Shown piece after piece: positions 52,309-60,127 of a DNA stretch of 64,000 nucleotides. Each line of letters begins with the position of its first letter. Position 1 is the first letter of the stretch. The stretch covers positions 1-64,000 of the forward strand of contig CACXCS010000049.1 in assembly GCA_902766255.1 (NCBI GenBank). The letters are read 5' to 3'. A program made the position numbers and the translations under genes. The notes beneath the pieces were generated by a model that did no database searches, was not told the origin of the DNA, and was given only the letters and a program-made list of their open reading frames with translations. The DNA comes from an uncultured Bacteroidia bacterium (GTDB taxonomy: Bacteria > Bacteroidota > Bacteroidia > Bacteroidales > UBA932).

Positions 52309-53405
52309 GCGGGGGATTCGCCGATTTGCTGAGGGAGCTTAAGCGCAGGGAGAGCGGAAAGTTGGCGGCCAAGCTGCCTTCCTGGGCTGATTTTGAACTG
52401 GAAGTACCAGAATCGCTTAACTTTCAGCAGTGTTCGTCTGAGATTACCGCCCGTTACAAGGCGTCGCTTGCCGGCTCCGGGCTCAGAGTGGCCGATCTGA
52501 CCGGCGGGCTTGGTGCTGATTCCTGGGCTTTCTCGCTCTGTTCCAGCGCGGTATGGTATAACGAGAGAGTCGCTTCGCTTTGCTCTGCGGTGCGGCGGAA
52601 TTTTACCGCTCTTGGTGTGAGGAATGTGGTTTTCAACAACTTCGATATAAGTCCGGCCGCACATGACTGGGTGGAGTCTCTGAAGGCCTTCGGGCCTGAT
52701 CTGGTATATCTGGATCCTGCCCGCCGTGACTCGGGCGGTAAAAAGCTGTTCCTCCTTGAGGACTGCTCTCCCGATGTGCTTTCGCTTATGCCTGTGCTGC
52801 TGGAAATAGCTGAAAGAGTGATGGTTAAGGTGTCGCCTATGGCGGATTTGACGATGCTGCAGAGGCGCTTGTCTGGGGCTCTTGACAGTTTGCATATCGT
52901 AGGAGCGGAAGGGGAGTGCAAGGAGATAGTCTGCTGCTGCTCCCGGCATCCGTCAGTAGATCCTGCGATAGTCTTGTTTGAGAACGATCGTACGCTTTCA
53001 GCATCGGCTGGAGCTACCTCTCCTGCTCCCAGAATAATAGGGGAAATGGGAGCAGGAGAGGTAGCTCCAGCCGATGCTGATGTGAGTCTTTTCGTGCCTT
53101 CGGCGGCCATGATCAAGTCGGGGATGGGGCCGGGGATATGCTTATGTGCTTATAATGAAGAACTTTCGCACTTCGGAAAGTTCTACAAAGTAATAGAAAA
53201 CCTGCCGTTCTCTTCTTCGGAAATCAAGACTCTCGGACGAAGGTATCCCCATGCCGAAGTAACTGCCAGGGGCGTTCAAATTACATCGGAGGACCTGCGC
53301 CGCCGTCTTGGCGTCAAACCTGGAGACCCTGTACACATCTTCGCCTGCTCACTTGCCTCCCAGCGCCGTATCATCGTCTGTACGCGTCATCAGGGCAACC
53401 TTTAG
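52305..53405 (+). CDS. Class I SAM-dependent methyltransferase with an in-frame palindrome
   Basis: A 366-residue protein. Residues about 60-200 form a Rossmann methyltransferase domain: LRVADLTGGLGADSWAFS (SAM-binding), FGPDLVYLDPARRDSGGKK (catalytic DPAR motif as in RNA/DNA methylases), and VMVKVSPMADL. The C-terminal part resembles the THUMP-like domain of this Bacteroidetes family (FVPSAAMIKSG ... HFGKFYKVIENLPFSSSEIKTL). Between them, residues about 232-259 are encoded by a perfect 34-bp inverted repeat with a 15-nt loop. The last five residues HQGNL and the stop come from a second palindromic element. Both may be insertions into the original gene. Substrate is unknown, probably a nucleic acid. 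Confidence 0.82.
   Translation: MSGGFADLLRELKRRESGKLAAKLPSWADFELEVPESLNFQQCSSEITARYKASLAGSGLRVADLTGGLGADSWAFSLCSSAVWYNERVASLCSAVRRNFTALGVRNVVFNNFDISPAAHDWVESLKAFGPDLVYLDPARRDSGGKKLFLLEDCSPDVLSLMPVLLEIAERVMVKVSPMADLTMLQRRLSGALDSLHIVGAEGECKEIVCCCSRHPSVDPAIVLFENDRTLSASAGATSPAPRIIGEMGAGEVAPADADVSLFVPSAAMIKSGMGPGICLCAYNEELSHFGKFYKVIENLPFSSSEIKTLGRRYPHAEVTARGVQITSEDLRRRLGVKPGDPVHIFACSLASQRRIIVCTRHQGNL
52998..53080. repeat. Perfect 34-bp inverted repeat inside a coding sequence
   Basis: The arm at 52998-53031 (begins TCAGCATCGGCTGGAGCTAC) is the exact reverse complement of 53047-53080, with a 15-nt loop at 53032-53046. The match stops at both ends. The 83-bp unit is in frame and is open in the facing frame on the minus strand too. 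It encodes an Ala/Gly/Pro/Ser-rich stretch in a linker between two domains, where an insertion would be tolerated. It does not resemble a terminator (no T run). Similar in-frame palindromes are known from Rickettsia (RPE); the relation here is by analogy only. Confidence 0.9.
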
Positions 53406-53507
53406 GTCCAGAGAACGTGCCACCCTCGGCATCGTAAGAGGGTGGGGCCCACATAGTGGAAGGGGTCGCAAAGCGACGTCTCTGGACCTAAAGGTTGCCC
53501 TGATGAC
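53386..53507. repeat. 122-bp cloverleaf-like palindromic element shared by two gene ends
   Basis: 28-bp perfect inverted repeats (53386-53413 and 53480-53507; outer end GTCATCAGGGCAACCTTTAG) enclose three hairpins: CCACCCTC/GAGGGTGG (53420-53427 with 53438-53445), CCAC/GTGG (53449-53452 with 53456-53459) and GTCGC/GCGAC (53465-53469 with 53473-53477). Both strands' genes read into it and end with codons for HQGNL then TAG (stops at 53403-53405 and 53490-53488). No T run follows either arm, so it is not an ordinary terminator, although a stem this long may still stop or protect transcripts. It is best seen as a small mobile palindromic element or a structured-RNA element. Confidence 0.88.
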
Positions 53508-55332
53508 TATTCGAAGAGAGAAGATGCCTGGTCCAGAAGAGGTGGTCTGAAGCAAGGTCATGGGCGTGCTGGTAGCCTCGGTATCCATGCATGCCGTCAG
53601 GATAAATCATTAGTTCGAATTGGATGCCCGCCTTCTGAAGAGCATCAATGAGCTGCAAAGTGTTCTGGAAATGAACATTATCGTCGCCTGTCCCGTGCGT
53701 TAGTTTAAGCGCCGGAATACCGTTGTGCAGTCCGGTGGTCTTGCGTATGGCGCATCCTCCGACCCACGTCATAACACTCGCCTCGGCATAACCCTCGGGG
53801 TTGGCCTGCGGAGTATCCATGAACCTTTCGGTGTAGTGCGAGTCATACAGCTTCCAGTCGTATACCCCTCCGCCTGCTACGCCGCAGCAGAAATATTCGG
53901 GATAACGCAGTACCAGCATGGAAGTAGTGGTGCCTCCGAACGAGAAACCCTCCACTCCGATGCGGCTTCCGTCAACGTAGGGAAGTGCCTGAAGCCATTT
54001 TGCCCAGGCAATGTAGTCGCCAAGTTCAGGTACGGTCATGCGCTTGAAAGCCTCGTCCATGCCGGCCCTTCCGTTCTCTCCTGACGAGCGAGGATCCACA
54101 ACGATATATATGATACCGTTTTCCCAGCACCACTGGTCGGAGGCGTCGCGGCTGTTCCAGTAGTCCCTTACGCACGGAGTTCCGGGCCCGCCGTACAACT
54201 GCATCAAGACAGGATATTTGCATGCCGGGTCGAAGTCCTTTGGCAGTGACAGGAGTCCATATAGGTCGAAACCGTCATTCTGGATCTGTACAATCTGGGG
54301 GAAAGGACGCGATTCGGCAGTCTCTTTTATTGCTGGGAATTCCTTGACTTTGAGCGCGTTGCCGCTTATCTCCGTCCATGGTGCGCGGGCGCTTGAAACC
54401 ATAGCCTTGAATGTCTTGAAATCCGGAGATATCTCAGCGTAGGCGGTGTACAACCCGGGATTTGTAAGGGTGTAGATCCGCCCCTTTTTGTCGAGCCTGT
54501 AGAGGGTGGGGTGAATGCGGGAATCACGATTGGCAATGAACCAGAGATTGCCTTTTCGTGGGTCATATTTCAGCAGCTGGATGTTCCAGTTGGGGCCGTC
54601 TGTCAGGCGCTTTACACTGCCGTCATATCCCAGGAAATAGATTTGTTCCCACCCGGTTTCGAAGTTCCGCGCCATCAGTAAACCCTTGTCGGTAAATAAC
54701 ATACCCTCTATCCAAGTCACCCAGGTAGGGTAGCTTTCGCTATAAACTGGCCTTTTGGTACCGTCGGCAGCGCTTACTGCAAACACTTCAAGCAGGCTCT
54801 GGCGCCTGGGCATGCGGCTTACAAACAACTCGTCCGAGCCGGGCCCCCAGAAGGGCGTGCCGAAATACTGCTCCGGATCTTCGGGAAAATCGGCCCAGGT
54901 AACGGCCCCGTCGACAGAGGCGATTCCTATCCGCACCGGGGGATTGCTCTCACCTGCCTTCGGATATCTTGTTAGCGATAGCCTCCCGTCCTGCCCGAAA
55001 GGAGAGTAAATAGGGAACATGGGCACCTGGCTGTTGTCGAAGCGATAGAATGCCAGCTTGCGGGAGTCGGGACTCCACCAGAAAGCCCGGTATTTAGATG
55101 GGCGTCCGAAGATTTCCTCGTAATATACCCAGGATGCGTAGCCGTTGAGTACGAGGTCGCTGCCGTCGGTGGTGATGCGGGTTTCATTGCCGCTGGCTAT
55201 ATCCCTGATCCATAAGTCATTAGATCTGGTGAAAGCGACCATTGACGAGTCGGGCGAGGGTGTTACATTGACCTCTTGCGCATGCGTGAGTGCGCACGCG
55301 AACACAAAAAAAGCAGTTATTAAGCGTTTCAT
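53488..55332 (-). CDS. Dipeptidyl-peptidase IV-type serine peptidase (S9B)
   Basis: A 614-residue exported peptidase that removes X-Pro or X-Ala dipeptides from peptide N-termini. A signal peptide (KRLITAFFVFACALTHAQ) leads to a beta-propeller with the double-Glu motif YYEEIFGR (substrate N-terminus binding). The alpha/beta-hydrolase domain has the nucleophile elbow GFSFGG (usually GWSYGG), the Asp in HGTGDDNV and the His in PDGMHGYRG. It is about 100 residues shorter than many Bacteroidetes DPP-IV proteins. The C-terminus SHQGNL is supplied by the palindromic element. A GTG at 55335 is a less likely start than ATG 55332, since the -7 box is 5 nt away. Confidence 0.92.
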   Translation of the reverse strand: MKRLITAFFVFACALTHAQEVNVTPSPDSSMVAFTRSNDLWIRDIASGNETRITTDGSDLVLNGYASWVYYEEIFGRPSKYRAFWWSPDSRKLAFYRFDNSQVPMFPIYSPFGQDGRLSLTRYPKAGESNPPVRIGIASVDGAVTWADFPEDPEQYFGTPFWGPGSDELFVSRMPRRQSLLEVFAVSAADGTKRPVYSESYPTWVTWIEGMLFTDKGLLMARNFETGWEQIYFLGYDGSVKRLTDGPNWNIQLLKYDPRKGNLWFIANRDSRIHPTLYRLDKKGRIYTLTNPGLYTAYAEISPDFKTFKAMVSSARAPWTEISGNALKVKEFPAIKETAESRPFPQIVQIQNDGFDLYGLLSLPKDFDPACKYPVLMQLYGGPGTPCVRDYWNSRDASDQWCWENGIIYIVVDPRSSGENGRAGMDEAFKRMTVPELGDYIAWAKWLQALPYVDGSRIGVEGFSFGGTTTSMLVLRYPEYFCCGVAGGGVYDWKLYDSHYTERFMDTPQANPEGYAEASVMTWVGGCAIRKTTGLHNGIPALKLTHGTGDDNVHFQNTLQLIDALQKAGIQFELMIYPDGMHGYRGYQHAHDLASDHLFWTRHLLSSNSHQGNL

Positions 55333-55337
55333 CACTA

Positions 55338-55345
55338 CAAAAATA
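55338..55345 (-). promoter_or_regulatory. -7 box for the DPP-IV gene, 5 nt from the start codon
   Basis: TATTTTTG on the minus strand, then TAGTG, then ATG. Predicts a leaderless or nearly leaderless message. No good -33. Confidence 0.5.
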
Positions 55346-55368
55346 ACGATATTCCGCTAAAAAATGAT

Positions 55369-55376
55369 TATATTTG
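55369..55376 (+). promoter_or_regulatory. -7 box for the ABC exporter operon
   Basis: TATATTTG, 22 nt before the ATG at 55399, divergent from the DPP-IV promoter. -33 not seen. Confidence 0.6.
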
Positions 55377-55398
55377 AAGATTATTAGTTAGAATAGCT

Positions 55399-56253
55399 AT
55401 GGCGATAATTGAATGTAAGGAAGTCTGCAAGAGTTTCGGGGAAAAGGTGGCCCTCGACCACGTCAGCCTCGATATTCCCGAAGGACTAATCTATGGATTG
55501 CTGGGCCCCAACGGCGCTGGCAAAACTACTCTGATCCGTATCATAAACCGGATCACCATCCCCAATTCCGGAGAGGTTTATTTCAACGGATCTCCCATTA
55601 CACAGAATGACGTTTCCCGCATAGGGTATATGCCTGAGGAGCGTGGTCTATACCGCAAGATGAAAGTCGGCGAGCAGGCTATGTACCTTGCCCGCCTGAA
55701 GGGTATGAGCACCTTTGACGCCCGCAAGTCCCTCAAGGATTGGTTCGTGCGTTTCGGCATACAAGACTGGTGGGACAAGAAGGTCGAGGAGCTTTCCAAG
55801 GGTATGGCCCAGAAGCTCCAGTTCATAACCACCGTGGTGCACAGGCCGTCGCTCATGATTCTGGACGAGCCTTTCTCGGGTTTCGACCCCGTAAACGCCG
55901 AGGTTATCCGTCAGGAAATACTCCGCCTTAAACAAGAAGGCGCGACCATTATCCTCTCTACCCACAATATGGAGTCTGTAGAAGAGCTTTGCGACAATAT
56001 TGCCCTGATCAATAAGGCCCGCCTGGTCATTACAGGCGGCGTAGAACAGATTCGCCGCGAGTACGGAAACAACAACGTCGAGCTGGTTTACACCGATGCC
56101 GATGGCCGTCACACTGAGGTCCTTCCCCGTGAAACCGACGGCGCTTCCACTCTCCAGACCTACATCTCCAAGGGTGTTACCATCAACTCCTACAAGGAGC
56201 TTATGCCTCGTATGAACGACATTTTCATCAAATTAGTCACTGAAAAGCAATGA
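55399..56253 (+). CDS. ABC transporter ATP-binding protein, NatA-like
   Basis: A 284-residue ABC ATPase with Walker A GPNGAGKTTLIRI, Q-loop region YMPEERGLYRKMKVGEQ, signature LSKGMAQKLQFI, Walker B LMILDEPFSGFDPVN and switch His STHNMESVEELC. The C-terminal extension (VTGGVEQIRREYGNNNVEL ...) is typical of the ABC-2 exporter class (NatA). It is paired by ATGA overlap with the permease. Proposed substrates in homologues are sodium or drugs; the real one is unknown. Confidence 0.92.
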   Translation: MAIIECKEVCKSFGEKVALDHVSLDIPEGLIYGLLGPNGAGKTTLIRIINRITIPNSGEVYFNGSPITQNDVSRIGYMPEERGLYRKMKVGEQAMYLARLKGMSTFDARKSLKDWFVRFGIQDWWDKKVEELSKGMAQKLQFITTVVHRPSLMILDEPFSGFDPVNAEVIRQEILRLKQEGATIILSTHNMESVEELCDNIALINKARLVITGGVEQIRREYGNNNVELVYTDADGRHTEVLPRETDGASTLQTYISKGVTINSYKELMPRMNDIFIKLVTEKQ

Positions 56254-57605
56254 ACCTGCATACTACCGGAATAATTATCAGCAGGGAGTATCTCAACAAG
56301 GTCAAGAAGAAGAGTTTCCTTATCACCACTTTCCTGGTGCCCATCCTCTTCGCCGCCCTGTGCATTCTTCCAACTCTGATCATGCTTGGCACCAAGGAAA
56401 GCGCCAAGACTATTGCCGTCGTTGACCGCTCCGGCATAATTGCCCCCACCCTTGAAGACTCTGAAACCGCTTCCTATATTGTTCTGGAAGACACCGATGT
56501 CGATGCTCTCAAACTCTCAATGAAAGAGCAGGGATACGATGGTCTGCTGGTGGTTTCTGAAATGGATGCCGAAGCCAGGACGGTTGCGGCCGATGTCTAT
56601 TCCTCCAAGCCACTGGGCATGGATCTTACCGAGAATATCAACTCCAAGATTAATTCTGCTGTCGAGTCCTGGCGCATCGAGCAGTCCGGCATTGACAATC
56701 TCAAAGAAATCATGAAGGATGTCAAGGCAAATGTCAAGCTCCGCTCCTACACACTGGACGAGGAGGGCAAGGAGAAGATCTCCGAGTCCGGCGTGTACAT
56801 GATGGTTTCCATGATCCTTGGCATGATCATCTACATGTTCATCGCGCTGTTCGGCGGCATGGTAATGTCCTCTGTGATAGAAGAGAAGGCCAGCCGCGTG
56901 GTGGAGGTGCTCGTGAGTTCGGTCAAGGCCACGGAACTTATGTTCGGAAAGATTATCGGCGTTGCGCTTGTTGCACTCACGCAATTCTTCCTTTGGATCG
57001 TCCTGACTCTCGCTATCGTGGGTATCGTGGGTGCGGTCTCCGGGCAGAAACTGCTGCGCGGAGGCAACCCTACCGAGCTTGTCCAGACGATGGGCGGTGT
57101 AAGTGCGGAGCAGGCGGAGGCCGTTACCGAAGCCCTCTCCAACCAGGGTGAAGCAAATGTTATCCTTTCCACCATCGGCAACCTGCCGTTCGGACAGATC
57201 ATCTTCTGCTTCGTAGTATTCTTCATATTCGGATACATGCTGTATGCATCCCTTTTCGCCGCAATCGGATCTGCTGTTGAAAATGAAGGAGATTCCCAGC
57301 AGCTTCAGATTCCACTTACTATTCCACTGCTGCTTGGTTTCTTTATAGCCCTCTATGCCTTCAAGGCTCCCGACAGCGCACTGGTGTTTTGGGGCTCGAT
57401 GATTCCGTTCACTTCGCCTATCGTTATGCTGGCCCGGCTTCCGTTTGGCGTGCCCGCATGGGAAATCGCGGTTTCGATAGTTCTCCTGATACTTACTTTT
57501 GCCGCCTGCGCATGGATTTCCGCCAAGATTTACAAGGTGGGAATTCTGATGTTCGGCAAAAAATCTACTTGGAAAGACCTCTGGAAATGGCTCAAACAAA
57601 AATAA
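56250..57605 (+). CDS. ABC-2 type permease, NatB-like
   Basis: A 451-residue membrane protein. The N-terminal helix (KSFLITTFLVPILFAALCILPTLI) is followed by a roughly 150-residue extracytoplasmic loop, then about five helices. SSVIEEKASRVVEVLVSSVKATELMFGKIIGV is the conserved ABC-2 coupling segment (quoted in part). It forms an exporter with the preceding ATPase. The end is 2 bp before the next lipoprotein gene. The function of the pair is unknown. Confidence 0.9.
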   Translation: MNLHTTGIIISREYLNKVKKKSFLITTFLVPILFAALCILPTLIMLGTKESAKTIAVVDRSGIIAPTLEDSETASYIVLEDTDVDALKLSMKEQGYDGLLVVSEMDAEARTVAADVYSSKPLGMDLTENINSKINSAVESWRIEQSGIDNLKEIMKDVKANVKLRSYTLDEEGKEKISESGVYMMVSMILGMIIYMFIALFGGMVMSSVIEEKASRVVEVLVSSVKATELMFGKIIGVALVALTQFFLWIVLTLAIVGIVGAVSGQKLLRGGNPTELVQTMGGVSAEQAEAVTEALSNQGEANVILSTIGNLPFGQIIFCFVVFFIFGYMLYASLFAAIGSAVENEGDSQQLQIPLTIPLLLGFFIALYAFKAPDSALVFWGSMIPFTSPIVMLARLPFGVPAWEIAVSIVLLILTFAACAWISAKIYKVGILMFGKKSTWKDLWKWLKQK

Positions 57606-57607
57606 TT

Positions 57608-58429
57608 ATGAGAAGATTAACTATTATTCTACTGGCAATTCCACTCTTGTTCGGATGCAAGACAGGAATGACCTGGGAAAAGGTGGCGATGGACGGACAC
57701 CGTACCGGCGTTACAGCCCCCAGTGCCGACAACGTCCCCGAGGCTCTCGGCGTGGTTGATTCCACCGGAGTCTACACTTCGCCCAACGGTACCGTTTTTA
57801 ACGGTGGCTCTACACCCGAGGTCGCTGCATTGCTCATCGGCGCTCAGCCTGCCATGGCATCGGTCAAAGAGGTAATCGCTTATTCTACCCGCAGGATGGT
57901 AGCAGCTATGCCCGAGTCCGAACTCAGCAATTTTGTGGCCGATTTTCTCCGCTCTGAAACAGAAAAGCTTGTCAAGCGCAAAGTCGATGTGGCCGTAACC
58001 AATTTTGGCGGCATACGTATTGACATGCCGGAGGGAGACGTCCTTCTTGACGACATCCGTTCCATGTTCCCCTTCAACAACAAAATCTGCTACGTGGAAC
58101 TGCCCGGAAAGGAACTCATAGGGCTTATGGACCAGATTGCCCAGTACGGTCCCCAGTGCGTCAGCGGTGTCAAGATGGTAATTGCCGACAGGAAAGTCGA
58201 AAGCCTTGAGGTCGGCGGCAAGCCCGTAGATCCAAAGAAGAAATACGGCGTAGCCACTGTCGATTTCCTGCTGGACGGAGGCGACAACATCAGCGTAGCC
58301 CGTGGAGCTACCAAGCTCATAATAACCGAAGTAATAATCGGTAAGGCCATCGAGCAGTATATCCGTAGTCTTACTGCCGAGGGCAAGGCAATTGAATATC
58401 AGACCGACGGGAGGGTCGTAGTAAAGTGA
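57608..58429 (+). CDS. 5'-nucleotidase C-terminal domain lipoprotein
   Basis: A 273-residue lipoprotein (lipobox IPLLFGC, Cys about residue 16) that corresponds only to the C-terminal, substrate-binding domain of UshA-type 5'-nucleotidases: DVAVTNFGGIRIDMPEGDVLLDDIRSMFPFNNKICYVELPGKEL (quoted in part), SGVKMVI and KYGVATVDFLLDGGDNI. The metal-dependent phosphatase half is encoded by the next gene (TGATG overlap). The order is reversed relative to the single-chain enzyme. The two probably assemble in the periplasm to release phosphate from nucleotides, giving nucleosides for the NupG-like permease. The open frame extends upstream, but the lipoprotein signal fixes ATG 57608. Confidence 0.9.
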   Translation: MRRLTIILLAIPLLFGCKTGMTWEKVAMDGHRTGVTAPSADNVPEALGVVDSTGVYTSPNGTVFNGGSTPEVAALLIGAQPAMASVKEVIAYSTRRMVAAMPESELSNFVADFLRSETEKLVKRKVDVAVTNFGGIRIDMPEGDVLLDDIRSMFPFNNKICYVELPGKELIGLMDQIAQYGPQCVSGVKMVIADRKVESLEVGGKPVDPKKKYGVATVDFLLDGGDNISVARGATKLIITEVIIGKAIEQYIRSLTAEGKAIEYQTDGRVVVK

Positions 58430-59238
58430 TGAAAAGGTTTTTTGCAATACTAGCGGCTGCTGCCGCCCTGTGTGCCTGCGGGCCCAAGCTTGTCATACTG
58501 CACACCAATGACACCCACTCCCATCTGGATCCCGACCGTGATGGCCGCGGAGGCATCATCGAACGTGCCGCTTTCGTGGATTCCGTACGCCGTGCCGAGG
58601 GAGAAGACAAAGTCCTCCTTCTCCACGCCGGAGATTTCAATCAGGGAACATCCTATTACACCGAGCTTCATGGAGCGCTCGAGGTCGAAATGCTCAACGC
58701 CATGCGTTACGACGCCGTCACCCTTGGCAACCATGAATTTGACGACGGCATAGAGAGCCTGACCGAACGTGTCAAGCAGGTAAAATGTCCCATCGTATGC
58801 GCCAACCTGGACCTCAGCTCATTTGAGCTAGGACAGTACGTAAAGCCTTGGTGCATAGTCGAGAAGGGCGGTAAGAAGATAGGCATTATTGGTCTCGAGG
58901 CCGATATCAGCACTTGCGTGGCCAAAGTCGTATCTTCCAGAATTCCCCAGCTCGACGCCGTTGAGGTAACCAACAAGTGGGCTAAATACCTCCGAGAGGA
59001 AGAACACTGCGACATGATAATCGTCCTGTCGCACTTCGGTTACGAGGGCGAGCCTGCAGGTGCCCCCGACGACCAGACCAACATGCCCGGGATGAAGGGC
59101 GTCGACCTTGTCGTGGCGGGGCATTCCCACACCTTCGTGGATGATTTCATTTATGTCAACGACCTTGACGGCAAGCCTGTCCCCATTATCACCGACGGTT
59201 GCTGGGGACTTGAAATGGGAATGATAAAAATGTATTGA
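58429..59238 (+). CDS. 5'-nucleotidase metallophosphatase-domain lipoprotein
   Basis: A 269-residue lipoprotein (lipobox ALCAC) equal to the N-terminal phosphatase domain of UshA-type enzymes. The two-metal site is made of VILHTNDTHSHLDP (Asp, His), LLHAGDFNQG, TLGNHEFDDG, VLSHFGYEGE and VAGHSHTF, all complete. It is partner of the preceding C-terminal-domain protein. The start is ATG 58429, overlapping the upstream stop; the GTG one codon earlier is less likely. It is followed 1 bp later by yicC. Confidence 0.9.
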   Translation: MKRFFAILAAAAALCACGPKLVILHTNDTHSHLDPDRDGRGGIIERAAFVDSVRRAEGEDKVLLLHAGDFNQGTSYYTELHGALEVEMLNAMRYDAVTLGNHEFDDGIESLTERVKQVKCPIVCANLDLSSFELGQYVKPWCIVEKGGKKIGIIGLEADISTCVAKVVSSRIPQLDAVEVTNKWAKYLREEEHCDMIIVLSHFGYEGEPAGAPDDQTNMPGMKGVDLVVAGHSHTFVDDFIYVNDLDGKPVPIITDGCWGLEMGMIKMY

Positions 59239-59239
59239 T

Positions 59240-60127
59240 ATGATTCAGTCGATGACCGGTTATGGTAAGGCGGAGGCCTTGCTGGAGAGTGGAAAACTGA
59301 CGGTAGAAATCCGATCCGTCAACGGTAAGAATGCAGAGATCAGCATAAAGACATCCCTGATTCCCAAGGACAAGGAGATGCCTTTGCGCAAGCGTCTGGC
59401 CGACCGCCTGCAGCGTGGAACCATTGATATGTTCCTTACATGGGAGCCCAATGCCGCCTCGTCCGCCAAAACCATCAACAGGCCGCTCGCTCTTGAATAT
59501 TTCAAGCAAATCAACGAACTGGCCGGGGAGCTGGGGGCCGTGAACCTCCAGCTCCACGAGCCAAATTACCTGCTCGCGACGCTGCTCAGGATGCCCGATG
59601 TAATAGATACCGTAAAGCGGGATATCATAACTGAGGATAATTGGCCACTGGTGGACAGGGCCATTGACGAGGCTCTGGATGCCATTTGCGCTTACCGCTC
59701 AAGCGAAGGCGAGGCACTTTACCGGGACGTTACCTCCCGCGTGCGGAATATTCAGGCCCTCGAGGATGAAGTTGAAAGTTATGAGGCCGAGAGAATAGGG
59801 GCCGTCCGGGCAAAACTCGGCAAGGCTCTGGAGGAGCTGGGTCAAAAGTGTGATCCGGAGCGCTTCGAGCAGGAAATGATATTTTACTTGGAAAAACTAG
59901 ACATAAACGAAGAGAAAGTTCGCTTGCGCCAGCATTGTGCGTATTTTTTGGATACGATTGATTCTGAGCCATATCCTGGCAAGAAACTTGGATTCATAAT
60001 TCAGGAAATGGGGCGGGAGATAAATACCACCGGCTCGAAGGCCAACCATTCTGGCATACAGAAGGCCGTGGTAAAAATGAAAGACGAATTGGAAAAGATC
60101 AGGGAGCAATCCCTCAACATATTATGA
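59240..60127 (+). CDS. yicC: YicC-family endoribonuclease
   Basis: A 295-residue protein of the YicC/YloC family, shown in other bacteria to be an endoribonuclease. The N-terminus IQSMTGYGKAEALLESGKLTVEIRSVNGK is diagnostic (quoted in part), as is the C-terminal DUF1732 part with EEKVRLRQHCAYFLDTIDSE, GKKLGFIIQEMGREINTTGSKA and I-Q-x-x-VVKMKDELEKIREQ. In many bacteria it is followed by gmk; here it runs into the TonB-receptor gene with a 4-bp overlap (ATGA-type). Confidence 0.93.
   Translation: MIQSMTGYGKAEALLESGKLTVEIRSVNGKNAEISIKTSLIPKDKEMPLRKRLADRLQRGTIDMFLTWEPNAASSAKTINRPLALEYFKQINELAGELGAVNLQLHEPNYLLATLLRMPDVIDTVKRDIITEDNWPLVDRAIDEALDAICAYRSSEGEALYRDVTSRVRNIQALEDEVESYEAERIGAVRAKLGKALEELGQKCDPERFEQEMIFYLEKLDINEEKVRLRQHCAYFLDTIDSEPYPGKKLGFIIQEMGREINTTGSKANHSGIQKAVVKMKDELEKIREQSLNIL

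Noticed and set aside
53308..53550. Small gene inside the 122-bp palindrome
   Set aside because: The open frames on both strands here arise from the symmetry of the repeat and have no start signal or family.
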